Shown: positions 9,430-18,536, numbered from the stretch's first letter. The stretch is DNA of 64,000 bases from Streptomyces buecherae (GCF_014295035.1 NZ_CP060404.1:4806001-4870000), one strand, 5' to 3'. The notes: generated by a model from the sequence alone, not told the origin. Program-made: numbers and translations.

Positions 9430-12400
9430 GAGCCGTACCCGGGCGGCAGGAGGTCGGGGCGGAGGGCTTCGGTGCCGGTGAGGCGGGTGCCCGGCGGGAG
9501 GTGGAGGGTGGTGAGGTGGGGGAGGTCGGCCAGGGGGGTGAGGTCGAGTCCCGAGGCCGGCACGAAGGCGTTGCTCAGGTCCAGCCAGCGGAGTTCCGGG
9601 AAGGACGTGGGCAGCACGGTCAGGGCGCGGGCGTCGAAGAAGGGCTCGCCGTGGTGGGCGGGGTCCACGGCGAGCCGGTGCACCGTGGGCAGGACGTGGC
9701 GCGGTTCCAGGAGGGTCAGCGAGTGGACCGTGACGTCCAGGTACTCCAGGTGGCCGAGGGAGCGGACCGCGTCCCACTCGGCGGCGCTCTCCGGGCTGTT
9801 CTGACCGAGCACCAACTGCCGTAGCAGGGTCCACCGCCGCACGTCGACGATGCCGTCGGCGGCCCGGGAGAGCATTGAGAGGTTCAGGGCGCGCAGCGGG
9901 GCGTCCAGCGGCCACTGACCCAGGTGCCACGGCATGCCCCACGGCCGCTTGATGTCGAGAGAGTGCAGGCGGGGCAGCGAGCGGAGCGGGCTCAGGTCTA
10001 CTTCCGCCTGCGTGGAGAGCAGCCCGAGGACGAGGAGTTCCAGCGACGGCAGCGCGCCAACGGGTCCCAGGTCACGGACGGATGGGCAGTCCTGAAGGTC
10101 GATGCTGATCATCTCGCGCTGCCCGGCCAGGAACCCCAGGTCCTCCAGCAGGTTGTTGCCTCGCATCCGCAGGTGGGTGAGCTGGTGGCGGCGTACGTAC
10201 CAGGCCACCGCCTCCGGGTCCACGTCGCCGCGCGTCTCCAGCTTGGGCCGGCCGCCCATCGCGTCCAGCGCGCGCAACTCGTCGGCCGAGGTCGCCACGT
10301 AGTACAGCCCCTCGGGCTTGAGGTGGGCGATGACCTCGTCCGCGTAGCGCCGGGTGTCGTACCGGTGCCAGGCCCAGACGAGTTGGGAGCGTACGGAGAT
10401 GGAGTCGTGGTCCCTGAACCGGGCCAGCGTGGCCATGGCCGCGTCGGAGTCGATGTGGGATGCGGTGGTAGCCACGCGGGTGGCCTCCCGCTCCGACAGG
10501 CCGTCCGGGCCTGGCAGCAGTTCGAGCACGAGCGGACCGACCTCGGCCAGTTGCCGCGCCGACGCGTTGGTGGCGGGCGGGATCAGCCGGGCCGTACGCT
10601 CCTCCACCTCGCCCCGTACGCCCGGGTCGACCTCCGTCGCGTGCTCCAGGCAGGCCAGTGCCAGCAGGTGGACGCGCATCCGGGTGCGCGCGTCGACCGC
10701 CTCGTCGCCCCGCCGCACCAACTCCCGTAGCAGCTCGGCCCGTTCGCGCGGGCGCGCGTGGGCCACCGACATGCGGATGACGTCCTCCCACTGGTCGTCG
10801 GCCGCGTGGTCGATGAGGAGGCCGATGTCCCACTCCTCGACCGCGCGCTTGGCGCCCAGGTAGTCCTGGAAGGTGCGGTGGACGAAGTCCACGGCGTTCG
10901 GGCCCGGGGCGCGGAGGAGGCCGCTGCGGTGGAGGAGGTGGCGGAAGATGGCTGGGGCGTCGCCCTGGGCGGCGGCGGCCGGGACCGCGGGCAGGGCCTC
11001 GGCGATGATGCGCTCGGCGCGGTCGCGGTCCAGCTCGGTGCGGCCGTTGCGGATGAGCCAGTAGGCGAGCCGTTGCAGGAGTTGGACCTGGGGTTCCTCG
11101 TGCAGCTCGATGCCGTACGGGCCGCTCATGTCGCGCTCCCGGTCGCGCCGGGCCAGGAGCATGGACAGGGCCGCGTCGTACAGCTCCTTGCGGCCGTGCG
11201 GGAGGTAGCCGCGGCGGTCGCGGTGCAGGGCGCAGATGAGGCCGCACATGAGCGGGTTGGTGGCCAGCCGGCCGAGGTCCTGCTTGGTGCGGACGGCGGT
11301 GAGCAGGGACCGCTCGTACGCGTCGAGGCGGTCCGCGACCTCGTCGGAGGCGCCGTCGCGGGCGGCGGTGTGCCAGCGGTCGATGAACGCGGCCACCTCG
11401 TCGCGGCCCATCGGCGACAGCGTGAGTTCGTCGAAGTCCTCCTGGCCCAGCCAGTCCTCGCGGACGGCGGAGGGGCGGGAGGTGACGAGGTAGAGGTTGT
11501 CCGGGTACGCGTCGAGCAGGTCGCGCAGCCAGCGGCGGGTCTGCTCGCGCTCGCTCTCGGGGATCTCGTCGATGCCGTCGACAAGGACCAGGCCACGGCC
11601 GTCGGCCAGCACCCGGTCCGCCCAGCCCTCGGGCTGCGCGTCGGCGATCGGGCAGCCGACGGCGGACAGGAACCGGCCGGGCGTGGGCAGCCGCTCCCCG
11701 CCACGGGTCAGGGTGCGCAGCGGGAGCACGAAGGGGACGCGGCCGTAGAGGTGGACCAGGCGGTCTTCGTACTGCCGGCGGGCCGCGACCACCGCCAGCC
11801 ACTGCACCAGCGTCGTCTTGCCGGAGCCCGCGACGCCGCGCACCAGCACCCGGTCCCGGTCGGCCAGGGCCTGGTCGGCGGGGAGGGGCAGCTCGGGGGC
11901 GTACGGCTCGTCGGGCTCGGCCTCGGGGGCCACCTCGTCGGGGTCGAGGCGGTAGCTCAGGGTGCGCGTGATGGCCCGGCGGTGGGCCTCGCGCCGGGTG
12001 GCGGCCGAGCGCGTGGCCTGGAGGCTCAGGTACGTGGCGTCCAGGGGCCAGCGGTCGGGTGACGCCGTGAGGTCGATGCCGTAGATGGTGAGGGTGCCGT
12101 GCTTGCGGGTGACGTAGCGCGCGTACCGCTCCTCGAAGCGCACGTCGGTCGCCGCGTGCGTGGGGTTGCGCTCGATCAGCGCGTCCACCTTGGCCACCAG
12201 CTCGGACAACTGCTCGCTCTGCCGCACCAGGGTGTGCGCGACGAAGCTGGAACGCTGCGTGAAGAAGTGCAGCATGTGCAGGCAGGCGGCCTCCAGGACG
12301 GTGTCGTGGAGGGCGGTGGCGTCGGCGCTCAGGTGCGCGGAGGGGGCGGGGCCCGGGCCGCTGGCGGCGGCCTCGCGGAGCCGCCGCGCGAGGCCGTCCG

Positions 12401-12737
12401 GGCCGTGCCGTACGGCCTCGACGTCGCTGATCGTGAGGTCGCCCAGGCCGTGCAGGGTGCGGGTCAGCGCGTCCACGACGGCCCGCTCCTCGGCGGCGGG
12501 CACCGGGCGCTCGTGCGGGCCGGCGGCGCGTACGGCGCGGCGCACCAGCTCGGCCGCGAGTTTGTGCAGGTCAGCGTCGGTGAGGGTGCGCTTCTCGCCG
12601 CGGAAGGAGACCAGCCCCGATACGCGTACCGGCCGATCCACCAGGCCGGCGCCCGGTCCCTGCGCCACGAACAGCTTCCTGATGATGGGCACGATCGCGC
12701 TCGACGCCAGCCGCGTGCCGATGACCGTTGGGTCCAC
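9426..12737 (-). CDS. NACHT-LRR STAND NTPase (bacterial NLR-like protein)
   Basis: Translation from GTG 12737 gives 1103 residues; the upstream open frame is low-complexity and SD-like GGGGCGGGG precedes the GTG. Residues 1-190 are helical (TRLASSAIVPIIRKLFVAQG, GEKRTLTDADLHKLAAELV) and resemble the NACHT N-terminal helical (NNH7-like) domain. The NACHT ATPase has Walker A GVAGSGKTT (301-309, K307), Walker B GLVLVDGIDEI near 385-392, and TSRPSAVRE. DFVHRTFQDYLGAKRAVEEW marks the winged-helix end. From about 850 onward there are leucine-rich repeats (LTHLRMRGNNLL, LPRLHSLDIKR, LRALNLSMLSR, LRWLDLSNAF). Bacterial NACHT proteins of this plan are antiphage sensors. No N-terminal nuclease or TIR is present, so the effector may be the coupled membrane protein. 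Confidence 0.9.
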   Translation of the reverse strand: MDPTVIGTRLASSAIVPIIRKLFVAQGPGAGLVDRPVRVSGLVSFRGEKRTLTDADLHKLAAELVRRAVRAAGPHERPVPAAEERAVVDALTRTLHGLGDLTISDVEAVRHGPDGLARRLREAAASGPGPAPSAHLSADATALHDTVLEAACLHMLHFFTQRSSFVAHTLVRQSEQLSELVAKVDALIERNPTHAATDVRFEERYARYVTRKHGTLTIYGIDLTASPDRWPLDATYLSLQATRSAATRREAHRRAITRTLSYRLDPDEVAPEAEPDEPYAPELPLPADQALADRDRVLVRGVAGSGKTTLVQWLAVVAARRQYEDRLVHLYGRVPFVLPLRTLTRGGERLPTPGRFLSAVGCPIADAQPEGWADRVLADGRGLVLVDGIDEIPESEREQTRRWLRDLLDAYPDNLYLVTSRPSAVREDWLGQEDFDELTLSPMGRDEVAAFIDRWHTAARDGASDEVADRLDAYERSLLTAVRTKQDLGRLATNPLMCGLICALHRDRRGYLPHGRKELYDAALSMLLARRDRERDMSGPYGIELHEEPQVQLLQRLAYWLIRNGRTELDRDRAERIIAEALPAVPAAAAQGDAPAIFRHLLHRSGLLRAPGPNAVDFVHRTFQDYLGAKRAVEEWDIGLLIDHAADDQWEDVIRMSVAHARPRERAELLRELVRRGDEAVDARTRMRVHLLALACLEHATEVDPGVRGEVEERTARLIPPATNASARQLAEVGPLVLELLPGPDGLSEREATRVATTASHIDSDAAMATLARFRDHDSISVRSQLVWAWHRYDTRRYADEVIAHLKPEGLYYVATSADELRALDAMGGRPKLETRGDVDPEAVAWYVRRHQLTHLRMRGNNLLEDLGFLAGQREMISIDLQDCPSVRDLGPVGALPSLELLVLGLLSTQAEVDLSPLRSLPRLHSLDIKRPWGMPWHLGQWPLDAPLRALNLSMLSRAADGIVDVRRWTLLRQLVLGQNSPESAAEWDAVRSLGHLEYLDVTVHSLTLLEPRHVLPTVHRLAVDPAHHGEPFFDARALTVLPTSFPELRWLDLSNAFVPASGLDLTPLADLPHLTTLHLPPGTRLTGTEALRPDLLPPGYGS

Positions 12738-13470
12738 GTTCCCCGCCCCCTGTTTCTCCCGTCCGCGCCCGCCGGAAGCCCGCCCCGGGCCTGGTGCGGC
12801 CCGCGCGCCCCGTTCCCGAGCCTCGCGCGGGCCCGCGCACCTCGCTCCCGTACGGGCCGCGCATCCGGCCTCCCGTACGGTCGCGCGCCCCGCTCCCACG
12901 CGGCCCGCGCCCCCGCTCCCGTACGGACCGCCCACCGGGCCCCGCTCGGACGGTGCTCAGGCTACTGCGGGCGGGGGCCGTTGGTCCCGGGGCGGGTGGG
13001 CCAACGCCCAGGTCACCAGGCCCGCGTGGGGCGGTGGGCGGTGGCCTGCCCGGTGACATGGGGCACAGGCCCCTTTCGGCCTACTAGGCGCGATAGCGGG
13101 CGGCGGTGGGGGCCGCTCGGGACTTTCGGCCCGTCGGGGCCGGGTCTTTCGCGAGGGCCGGGCCCGGGCCGTTCCGCCACCGGGGAGTCGGCGCGGAAAA
13201 ACCCCGGGAAATGCCCGGTGTGACGGTCACGGGTGCGTTCCCGATGCCTCTCGTCGGCCGTCCGAATGGTCTTTACGGGTGATCATCCCCGGCCGGGAAG
13301 GGTCGAATTTCCTCGGCTTTCGCTACGAGATCGGATAGTAGGAACGCGAGTGGGACCCCCCTTGGCAGGATTTCGCTCCCGGGTTACCAAGGTAGGGCGA
13401 TCCCGGCGAACGCAGACGATTCAAAGTCGGGATCAATTCATTTCCTGGATTTCCCCGGAGGTAGTTCCGT
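12738..13470. other. Divergent spacer between NACHT operon and M23 peptidase gene
   Basis: The first 350 bp are GC-rich low complexity with repeated TCCCGTACGG-like words. From 13190 the sequence becomes less GC-rich. A GATAGT hexamer at 13334-13339 could be a -10 element for the peptidase, leaving a leader of about 130 nt. I looked for the conserved core of the ydaO (c-di-AMP) riboswitch, common before Streptomyces cell-wall hydrolases, and did not find it. No gene is evident. Confidence 0.4.
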
Positions 13471-14229
13471 ATGACGCAGCACACCAAGGCCACCCACGCG
13501 AACAAGTCGGTCCTGCGCACCCGCGCCGCCGTACTGGCCGTGGGGCTGGGCGGCTCGCTCGCGCTGGGGACCGGGGTGGCGCTGGCAGCGACCCCGCAGT
13601 CCGACGTGTTCGCCGTGGCTTCGGCCGGTTCGCTGGAGAAGTCGATTCAGGCGCAGGCCAAGGCGCAGGCCGAGGCCGCTCAGAAGGACAAGAAGCAGGA
13701 CGAGAAGCACGGCAAGAAGAAGGCCGCGAAGAAGGCCGACAAGCGGGACAAGGGGCACGGCAAGGCCAAGCGCGCCGACCGCTCCAAGCGCACCCCGCTG
13801 AACGCCTCCTCCTGGATCGCCCCGGTCGGCGACGCGCCGCTGAGCGCTCCGTTCGCGGCCGGCGGTGACCGCTGGGCCCACGGCCACTCCGGCCAGGACT
13901 TCGCCGTCTCCGTCGGCACCTCGATCAAGGCCGTGCACGGCGGCACCGTGATCAAGGCCGGCCCCAACGGCGGCGGCGACGGCCCTGCCTACGGCAACGC
14001 CATCGTGATCAAGCACAAGGGCCAGACGTACACCCAGTACGCGCACCTTTCGAAGATCAAGGTGAACGTGGGCCAGACCGTGGACCGGGGCCAGGCGATC
14101 GGCCTCTCCGGCAACACCGGTAACTCCTCCGGCCCGCACCTGCACTTCGAGGTCCGCACCGGCCCGAACTACGGCTCCGGCATCGAGCCGCTGGGCTTCC
14201 TGCGCGGCCACGGCGCGCACGTGGGCTGA
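13471..14229 (+). CDS. Secreted M23-family peptidoglycan endopeptidase
   Basis: The 252-residue protein has a long actinobacterial signal peptide with a hydrophobic core at 18-36 and likely cleavage after GVALA near 39. A Lys/Ala-rich linker spans 50-108. The M23 (LytM-like) zinc domain spans 113-245. Metal ligands are visible as HSGQD (H139, D143) and the PHLHFEV motif (H223, H225). M23 enzymes cut peptide cross-links in peptidoglycan. SD GGAGG precedes ATG 13471. A 22-bp hairpin terminator lies immediately downstream. Confidence 0.93.
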   Translation: MTQHTKATHANKSVLRTRAAVLAVGLGGSLALGTGVALAATPQSDVFAVASAGSLEKSIQAQAKAQAEAAQKDKKQDEKHGKKKAAKKADKRDKGHGKAKRADRSKRTPLNASSWIAPVGDAPLSAPFAAGGDRWAHGHSGQDFAVSVGTSIKAVHGGTVIKAGPNGGGDGPAYGNAIVIKHKGQTYTQYAHLSKIKVNVGQTVDRGQAIGLSGNTGNSSGPHLHFEVRTGPNYGSGIEPLGFLRGHGAHVG

Positions 14230-14241
14230 TCACCCGGAACG

Positions 14242-14287
14242 ACGCGAGCGGCGGCCGGTCTCCACGGAGACCGGCCGCCGCTCGCGT
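14242..14287. terminator. Bidirectional hairpin terminator
   Basis: A perfect 22-bp stem (14242-14263 with 14266-14287, arm starting ACGCGAGCGGCGG) closes on a 2-nt AC loop. It sits between the convergent M23 gene and the membrane protein gene and probably serves both. Confidence 0.85.
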
Positions 14288-14294
14288 GCGCGCG

Positions 14295-14801
14295 CTAACG
14301 CGCCGCGGGCTCCCCCGTGACGCCGGCGCCGGCGCCCGGGTCGGCGTCGGCTTCGTCGGCCTCGGTCACGATCCGCAGCGGGCCCGCGAGGGCCGCGGAC
14401 AGCGCCGCACACAGCGGCAACTGGAGCGTGAACAGCGCGATGAGCAGCGTGACGAAGGCGTAGTCCACGGCCTGCCCCGCCCCGTCGGAGAGGAACCGGA
14501 TCACGCTGACGACCAGCAGCACGCCCGCGTACACGACCGTGTTACGGGTCGCGATCAGCCACCGGTGCGGCGTCGGCCGGGCCCACGCGAGCACGCCGAC
14601 GAGCAGCGCGGCGAGCACCGGGAAGGCCAGCGCCCAGCCGCTGAGCCAGTCGCCGGAGAACGTCTCCCAGGAGCTTTCGCCCTCGTCGTCGGGGTAGCCG
14701 CCGGCGTAGATCAGGACGAACGACAGGAGCGCACCCACCGCCCAGGGAACGAACGTCGCCGCTATGGCGTACGCGGTTGCCTTGGCCGGGGGTGCGCTCA
14801 T
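14295..14801 (-). CDS. Four-TM membrane protein, unknown function
   Basis: The product is 168 residues with hydrophobic segments near 8-34, 54-73, 85-105 and 113-140. The loop after the first TM is acidic (PDDEGESSWETFSGD). The short C-terminal tail is acidic and alanine-rich (TEADEADADPG). No catalytic motif is visible. The gene starts at ATG 14801. I do not recognise the family. Confidence 0.8.
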   Translation of the reverse strand: MSAPPAKATAYAIAATFVPWAVGALLSFVLIYAGGYPDDEGESSWETFSGDWLSGWALAFPVLAALLVGVLAWARPTPHRWLIATRNTVVYAGVLLVVSVIRFLSDGAGQAVDYAFVTLLIALFTLQLPLCAALSAALAGPLRIVTEADEADADPGAGAGVTGEPAAR

Positions 14802-14870
14802 GGGTCGTGCCTATCGTCAGGGCGTCGGACGGACGGCTTTCCTACCGCGCGATTCCGTCAGCGACCGCCG

Positions 14871-16217
14871 TCAGTATCCGCCGTTGTTGCCAATCGTAGC
14901 CGCGGGGCAGGCCGGCTTGAACAGGCAGGCCGGGCTGGCCTGCTTGGACGTGTGCAGGAACTTCGTGTACGTCTTCATCGGGGACCGGGTGAATCCGCTG
15001 ATGATGATCTCGTGGTCGGGCATCCGCTTGTGCCGACCGGAGATGTAGAAGTCGCCGCTGCGGCTGATCCGGGCGTTGTAGTAACCGGAAATGCTGCCGA
15101 CGCCGCAATAGGGGTTACCGGCCTCGGTGATACCGCGCACCTGAGCCGACTTCGAGTTCTGCGACATCACGCGGAAAGACATCTTCTTCTTGCTCGCGGT
15201 CTTCTTCGCGACGAACTTTCCATTCGTCTTGTAGACGTGCGTGGTGCCGATGTGCGCACCCCACGAGGAACCGCCGTTCCAGTACACCGTGCCCGTCAGG
15301 TCGGTGCGGTGGCTCTTGCTGTCCGCCTTGCTGAAGCCGCGGTTGTCACCCGCGTACTTGTAACCCTTGGTGTACTTGCAACCCACCGGCGCCGTGACCC
15401 ACTTGCTGCGGATGAAGGTGCGGTAGCGGATGGTCGTCGAGTGGTACTTCTTGGCCTTGGCCTCCGCCGCCAGCGCGGCCCGCTCCAGGGCGGCCGGCTG
15501 CGAGTCCGTCGGCACCTGGACGTTCAGGCTCCAGGTGTGGCCGTTGAGCGGCGCCTCGCCGCTCTTGCGGAACGCGGCCCGCTCGCTGTCCGTCCACTCG
15601 CTCGCCGGCGCCTTGGCCGTGGTCGTGACGCGGTACTCGCTGGCGGCCCCCGGGCGCGCCTGGGTGTCACGCAGGCTGGTGCCGCGCGTGGTGGCGATCA
15701 GCTCACCGTCGCGGAAGACCTGGTACGGGGCGGCGCCGGTCACGCCGGGCCACGACAGGTCCACGAACTCGTCGTTGGCGGCCCAGGCGGCGCGCGCCGA
15801 CGTGCTGTCGGTGTTGCCGGCCAGGGTCGTGCCGGCCAGGGTCGGGCCGTCGGCGCCGGTGCCCTTCAGGACGGTGAAGTCGGTGGCCGTGCCGCGGATG
15901 TGGCGCAGCGCCTTCGGCGCCGTGCCGGCCTTGGTCAGGAAGCGGCCCTGGTCGGCGCTGAACCGGTAACCCGCGCTCGGCGCGACACCGTTCTGGCCAC
16001 TGGTCTGAGCCTGGCCCGCGCCGGGCCGGTCGCCGTCGGCCACCGGGCTGGCCACCGCGCCGGCGGTGCCGCCCGTCATCAGCGCCAGCGGCAGCGCGAC
16101 GGCCACCAGCGCCTTGGGCAGGACCCGGCGCGCCCGCCCGGACGCGGCGGACTGGGTCGGCTCCGCGGAATCGGCGGGCCCTGCGGAATCTGCTGAATGC
16201 GTGCGTATGGAACGCAT
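14871..16217 (-). CDS. Secreted protein with FN3-like and DUF3238-like domains
   Basis: The 448-residue protein starts at ATG 16217, with SD GGGGGA. After a basic, Ser/Ala-rich N-region, the hydrophobic core ALVAVALPLALMTGGTAG forms a long Tat/Sec-type signal peptide. Residues 140-215 look like a fibronectin type III fold (EFVDLSWPGVTGAAPYQVF). The C-terminal region begins at TTIRYRTFIRSKWVTAP, followed by CKYTKGYKYAGDNRGF. It resembles DUF3238, a domain of secreted Gram-positive proteins with no established function. Four conserved-looking cysteines near the C-terminus (NPYCGVG, SPACLFKPACPA) may form disulfides. Confidence 0.75.
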   Translation of the reverse strand: MRSIRTHSADSAGPADSAEPTQSAASGRARRVLPKALVAVALPLALMTGGTAGAVASPVADGDRPGAGQAQTSGQNGVAPSAGYRFSADQGRFLTKAGTAPKALRHIRGTATDFTVLKGTGADGPTLAGTTLAGNTDSTSARAAWAANDEFVDLSWPGVTGAAPYQVFRDGELIATTRGTSLRDTQARPGAASEYRVTTTAKAPASEWTDSERAAFRKSGEAPLNGHTWSLNVQVPTDSQPAALERAALAAEAKAKKYHSTTIRYRTFIRSKWVTAPVGCKYTKGYKYAGDNRGFSKADSKSHRTDLTGTVYWNGGSSWGAHIGTTHVYKTNGKFVAKKTASKKKMSFRVMSQNSKSAQVRGITEAGNPYCGVGSISGYYNARISRSGDFYISGRHKRMPDHEIIISGFTRSPMKTYTKFLHTSKQASPACLFKPACPAATIGNNGGY

Positions 16218-16416
16218 GTAGTGATGTCCCCCTGAACACTCGACGGCCTGGTTCCGGCCATCGCCATAACGGTCTTGACGCGCCAAAAGATGGCTCCGTC
16301 GCAGGTCACCCTATAGGTAAATGGCGTGTACAGGTCGCTTTTGTTGAGCGGATTTGGCGCGTTTGCGGCAGCGCTGGGCGACGCGGAGGCGGCCGATCGG
16401 TCAGCGTTCGATCAGA

Positions 16417-16435
16417 TGATCACCAATCGTGATCA
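16417..16435 (+). promoter_or_regulatory. Palindromic operator candidate upstream of the XRE/DUF397 pair
   Basis: TGATCAC-CAATC-GTGATCA is a perfect 7-bp inverted repeat with a 5-bp spacer, 99 bp upstream of the XRE gene. It is AT-rich relative to its surroundings, within the 316-bp spacer 16218-16533 that also holds the divergent gene's promoter. A role as a binding site of the adjacent XRE regulator is inferred. Confidence 0.5.
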
Positions 16436-16533
16436 ATCCCTCACAGTCACTCGCCGCTCTCCATACCGTCGATGGGCGAGCGGCCGAAAGCCAGGCCGAC
16501 ACGTGAACTGGCCGCGCGACGGAAGGGCTCAGC

Positions 16534-17352
16534 ATGGAGTGTGAGGAAGGCCAATCCCAGGACGCCATGGGGTTCTTCGGGGGCGAGGTGCGGCACGCCC
16601 GTGAGCACGCGGGGATGACCCAGCTACAACTCGGCACGGAGGCGGCCTACGACCGTACGTACGTGGCTCAGGTGGAAGGCGGAAGACTCCTCGGCTCTGC
16701 GCAGTTCGCCGAGACGTGCGACCGGGTGTTCAAGACCAGTGGCTACTTCGCGCGGCTGCGGGAGCGCGTCAGCCGACGCGGGCATCCGGCCTGGTTCCTG
16801 CCGTACGTCGAGATCGAGAAGACGGCGCGATCGATCTCCGACTACTCCAACGCGTTCGTCATGGGCCTGGTGCAAACTCCCCGCTATGCGGAGGCGCTGT
16901 TCCGGGCGGCCCACCCTCGGGAGACGGACGCCGAGATCGCGGCCCGGGTGGAGGCGCGCCTGTCGCGGCAGGACATTATGAAGCGGGAGTCGCCCCCACT
17001 TCTGTGGATGATCGTCCACGAGGCCGTGCTCCGCGTCCAGGTGGGCAGTCGCGAGATCATGGCGGAACAGCTCACACGCCTTGCGGACGTGACCAGTTCG
17101 CCTCACGTGAACGTACAGGTGTTGCCGAACGACGCCGGTGCGCCGGCAGCCAGCGTCTCGTTCATCCTCCTGGACCGAGACGAGCCTGAACCCAAGGTGT
17201 ACAGCGAGGCGCTCGGGCAGGGATACCTGGCCGATGACCCGGACTCCCTCCGCCACGCTGGCGCGACGTACGATCGGCTGCGGGCCTTGGCCCTCTCGCC
17301 AGAGCGCTCGATCCAGCTCATCCGTCGCATCGCTGAGGAGTTCTCGTCATGA
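16534..17352 (+). CDS. XRE-family regulator with DUF5753 domain
   Basis: The 272-residue protein carries an N-terminal helix-turn-helix (residues 12-70: GEVRHAREHAGMTQLQLG, then YVAQVEGGRLLGSAQF). The C-terminal DUF5753 domain shows ARSISDYSNAFVMGLVQTP, LLWMIVHEAVLR and VQVLPNDAGA. This architecture is abundant in Streptomyces (the WhiJ/AbaA-like paralogue family) and is paired with a small DUF397 protein, as here. Such pairs influence development and antibiotic production. SD GGAAGGG precedes ATG 16534. The stop overlaps the next start (ATGA). Confidence 0.93.
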   Translation: MECEEGQSQDAMGFFGGEVRHAREHAGMTQLQLGTEAAYDRTYVAQVEGGRLLGSAQFAETCDRVFKTSGYFARLRERVSRRGHPAWFLPYVEIEKTARSISDYSNAFVMGLVQTPRYAEALFRAAHPRETDAEIAARVEARLSRQDIMKRESPPLLWMIVHEAVLRVQVGSREIMAEQLTRLADVTSSPHVNVQVLPNDAGAPAASVSFILLDRDEPEPKVYSEALGQGYLADDPDSLRHAGATYDRLRALALSPERSIQLIRRIAEEFSS

Positions 17353-17549
17353 GGGAACAGGTTTGGGTGAAGTCGTCCTACAGCGGCGGCGAAGGCGGCA
17401 ACTGCATCGAGTGGGCCCCCGGCCACGCCGCCACCGGCACCGTCCCGGTCCGTGACAGCAAGGACCCGCACGGCCCCGCGCTGCGCTTCGACGTGTCGGC
17501 CTGGTCGGCGTTCGTCGCGGGCGTCAAGGCCGGCGACTTCGACGCCTGA
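17349..17549 (+). CDS. DUF397 protein, partner of the XRE/DUF5753 regulator
   Basis: This 66-residue protein has the standard DUF397 pattern: VWVKSSYSGGEGGNCIEWAP, then VPVRDSKDPHGPALRF and WSAFVAGVKAGDF. It overlaps the upstream regulator by 4 bp, so the two are translationally coupled. DUF397 proteins are thought to antagonise or modulate their cognate DUF5753 regulator, on the basis of paralogous pairs. A strong terminator follows 20 bp later, closing a two-gene operon. Confidence 0.93.
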   Translation: MREQVWVKSSYSGGEGGNCIEWAPGHAATGTVPVRDSKDPHGPALRFDVSAWSAFVAGVKAGDFDA

Positions 17550-17569
17550 GCCCGTCCCATCGCTACGAC

Positions 17570-17599
17570 AAGCCCCCGCCAGCGCACCGGCGGGGGCTT
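17570..17599 (+). terminator. Terminator of the XRE/DUF397 operon
   Basis: An 11-bp perfect stem AAGCCCCCGCC/GGCGGGGGCTT closes an 8-nt loop, followed by TCGTCG. It lies 20 bp past the DUF397 stop. Confidence 0.85.
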
Positions 17600-17657
17600 T
17601 CGTCGTTCGTACGGCCACGGCTCCCGGCGCACACGGGGGCCGGGGCGCCCCGCCGGC

Positions 17658-18536
17658 TCAGGCGCCGGGCAGGAGGTGCCGCAGGCTGTTCGGGTGCTCG
17701 CGCAGGTAGTCGGTCAGGGAGCGGGCGGGGCTGCCGGTGAGGCGGGGGACGACGTCGGAGACGGCGCTCATCTCGTTGCTGGCGATCGCCTCGTACGAGC
17801 TGACCCAGCCCGCGAGTTCCCAGGCCGCGGCGTTGTAGCCGGCCCGGGACGCGTACGCCTCCTCCTGCGTCTCGGCGACGTAGCGCACCTCGCGTCCGCT
17901 GGCACGGCCCAACTCGTCGGCGACCTCGGCGAGGGTGAGTGCGGCCGGTCCCGTGACGTCGTAGGTGACCCCGTCGTGCGTGCCGTCGGTGGTGGTCAGC
18001 ACGGCGGCGGCGACGCCGGCCACGTCCTCGTGGGCCACGGCCGCGACCCGGCCGCTGCCGGCCGGTCCGCGGATCACCCCGTCGGCGCCGGTCATCGCGG
18101 GGAACGCGGCGAGGTAGAAGCTGTCGCGCAGGAACGTGAACGGCACGCCCAGGCCACGGATGTGGCGCTCGGTGTGCCAGTGGTCGCGGGCGAAGGTGAA
18201 CGTGGCGTCGGGCGCCGCGCCCTGGAACGACACGTACACGATCCGCTCCACGCCCGCCGCCACCGCCGCGTCCACGGCGGTGATGTGCTCGCGCACCCGG
18301 TCGGCGCTCTCCCGGGCGGAGACCAGGAACAGCGTGTGCGCGCCGTCGACGGCGGCCCGCATCGCCTCCGCGTCCCCGTACTCGGCGGGCGGCGCGGCGA
18401 CCGCCCCCGGCAGCTCGGGCAGCTTGGACGGGTCGCGGCCGAGCAGGCGCTGCTCGACGCCGGCGTCGGCGAGCCGGCGGGCGACGAGGCCGCCGATGCG
18501 GCCGGTCGCTCCACTGACGGCGATCACTGGGGGCAT
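17658..18536 (-). CDS. NmrA-like NAD(P)-binding reductase
   Basis: The 292-residue Rossmann protein starts at ATG 18536, downstream of AGGAGAGG. The dinucleotide loop is SGATGRIGG (8-16), and an RLLGRDPSK segment following beta-2 suggests NADP(H) preference. IVYVSFQGAAPD corresponds to the active-site strand of atypical SDRs. The catalytic YxxxK is not evident, as in NmrA/HSCARG-type proteins and quinone reductases such as QorB. It stands alone between the DUF397 terminator and cseC. The substrate cannot be predicted. Confidence 0.85.
   Translation of the reverse strand: MPPVIAVSGATGRIGGLVARRLADAGVEQRLLGRDPSKLPELPGAVAAPPAEYGDAEAMRAAVDGAHTLFLVSARESADRVREHITAVDAAVAAGVERIVYVSFQGAAPDATFTFARDHWHTERHIRGLGVPFTFLRDSFYLAAFPAMTGADGVIRGPAGSGRVAAVAHEDVAGVAAAVLTTTDGTHDGVTYDVTGPAALTLAEVADELGRASGREVRYVAETQEEAYASRAGYNAAAWELAGWVSSYEAIASNEMSAVSDVVPRLTGSPARSLTDYLREHPNSLRHLLPGA

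Noticed and set aside
12099..13223. 374-residue plus-strand frame across the NACHT 5' region
   Set aside because: Antisense shadow of the NACHT gene running into a repetitive spacer; Arg/Ala/Gly-rich with no family motif.
13230..13470. Possible ydaO-type c-di-AMP riboswitch before the M23 peptidase
   Set aside because: The conserved core expected near the 3' end of that riboswitch was not found, and I could not build its pseudoknot-bearing junction by eye.
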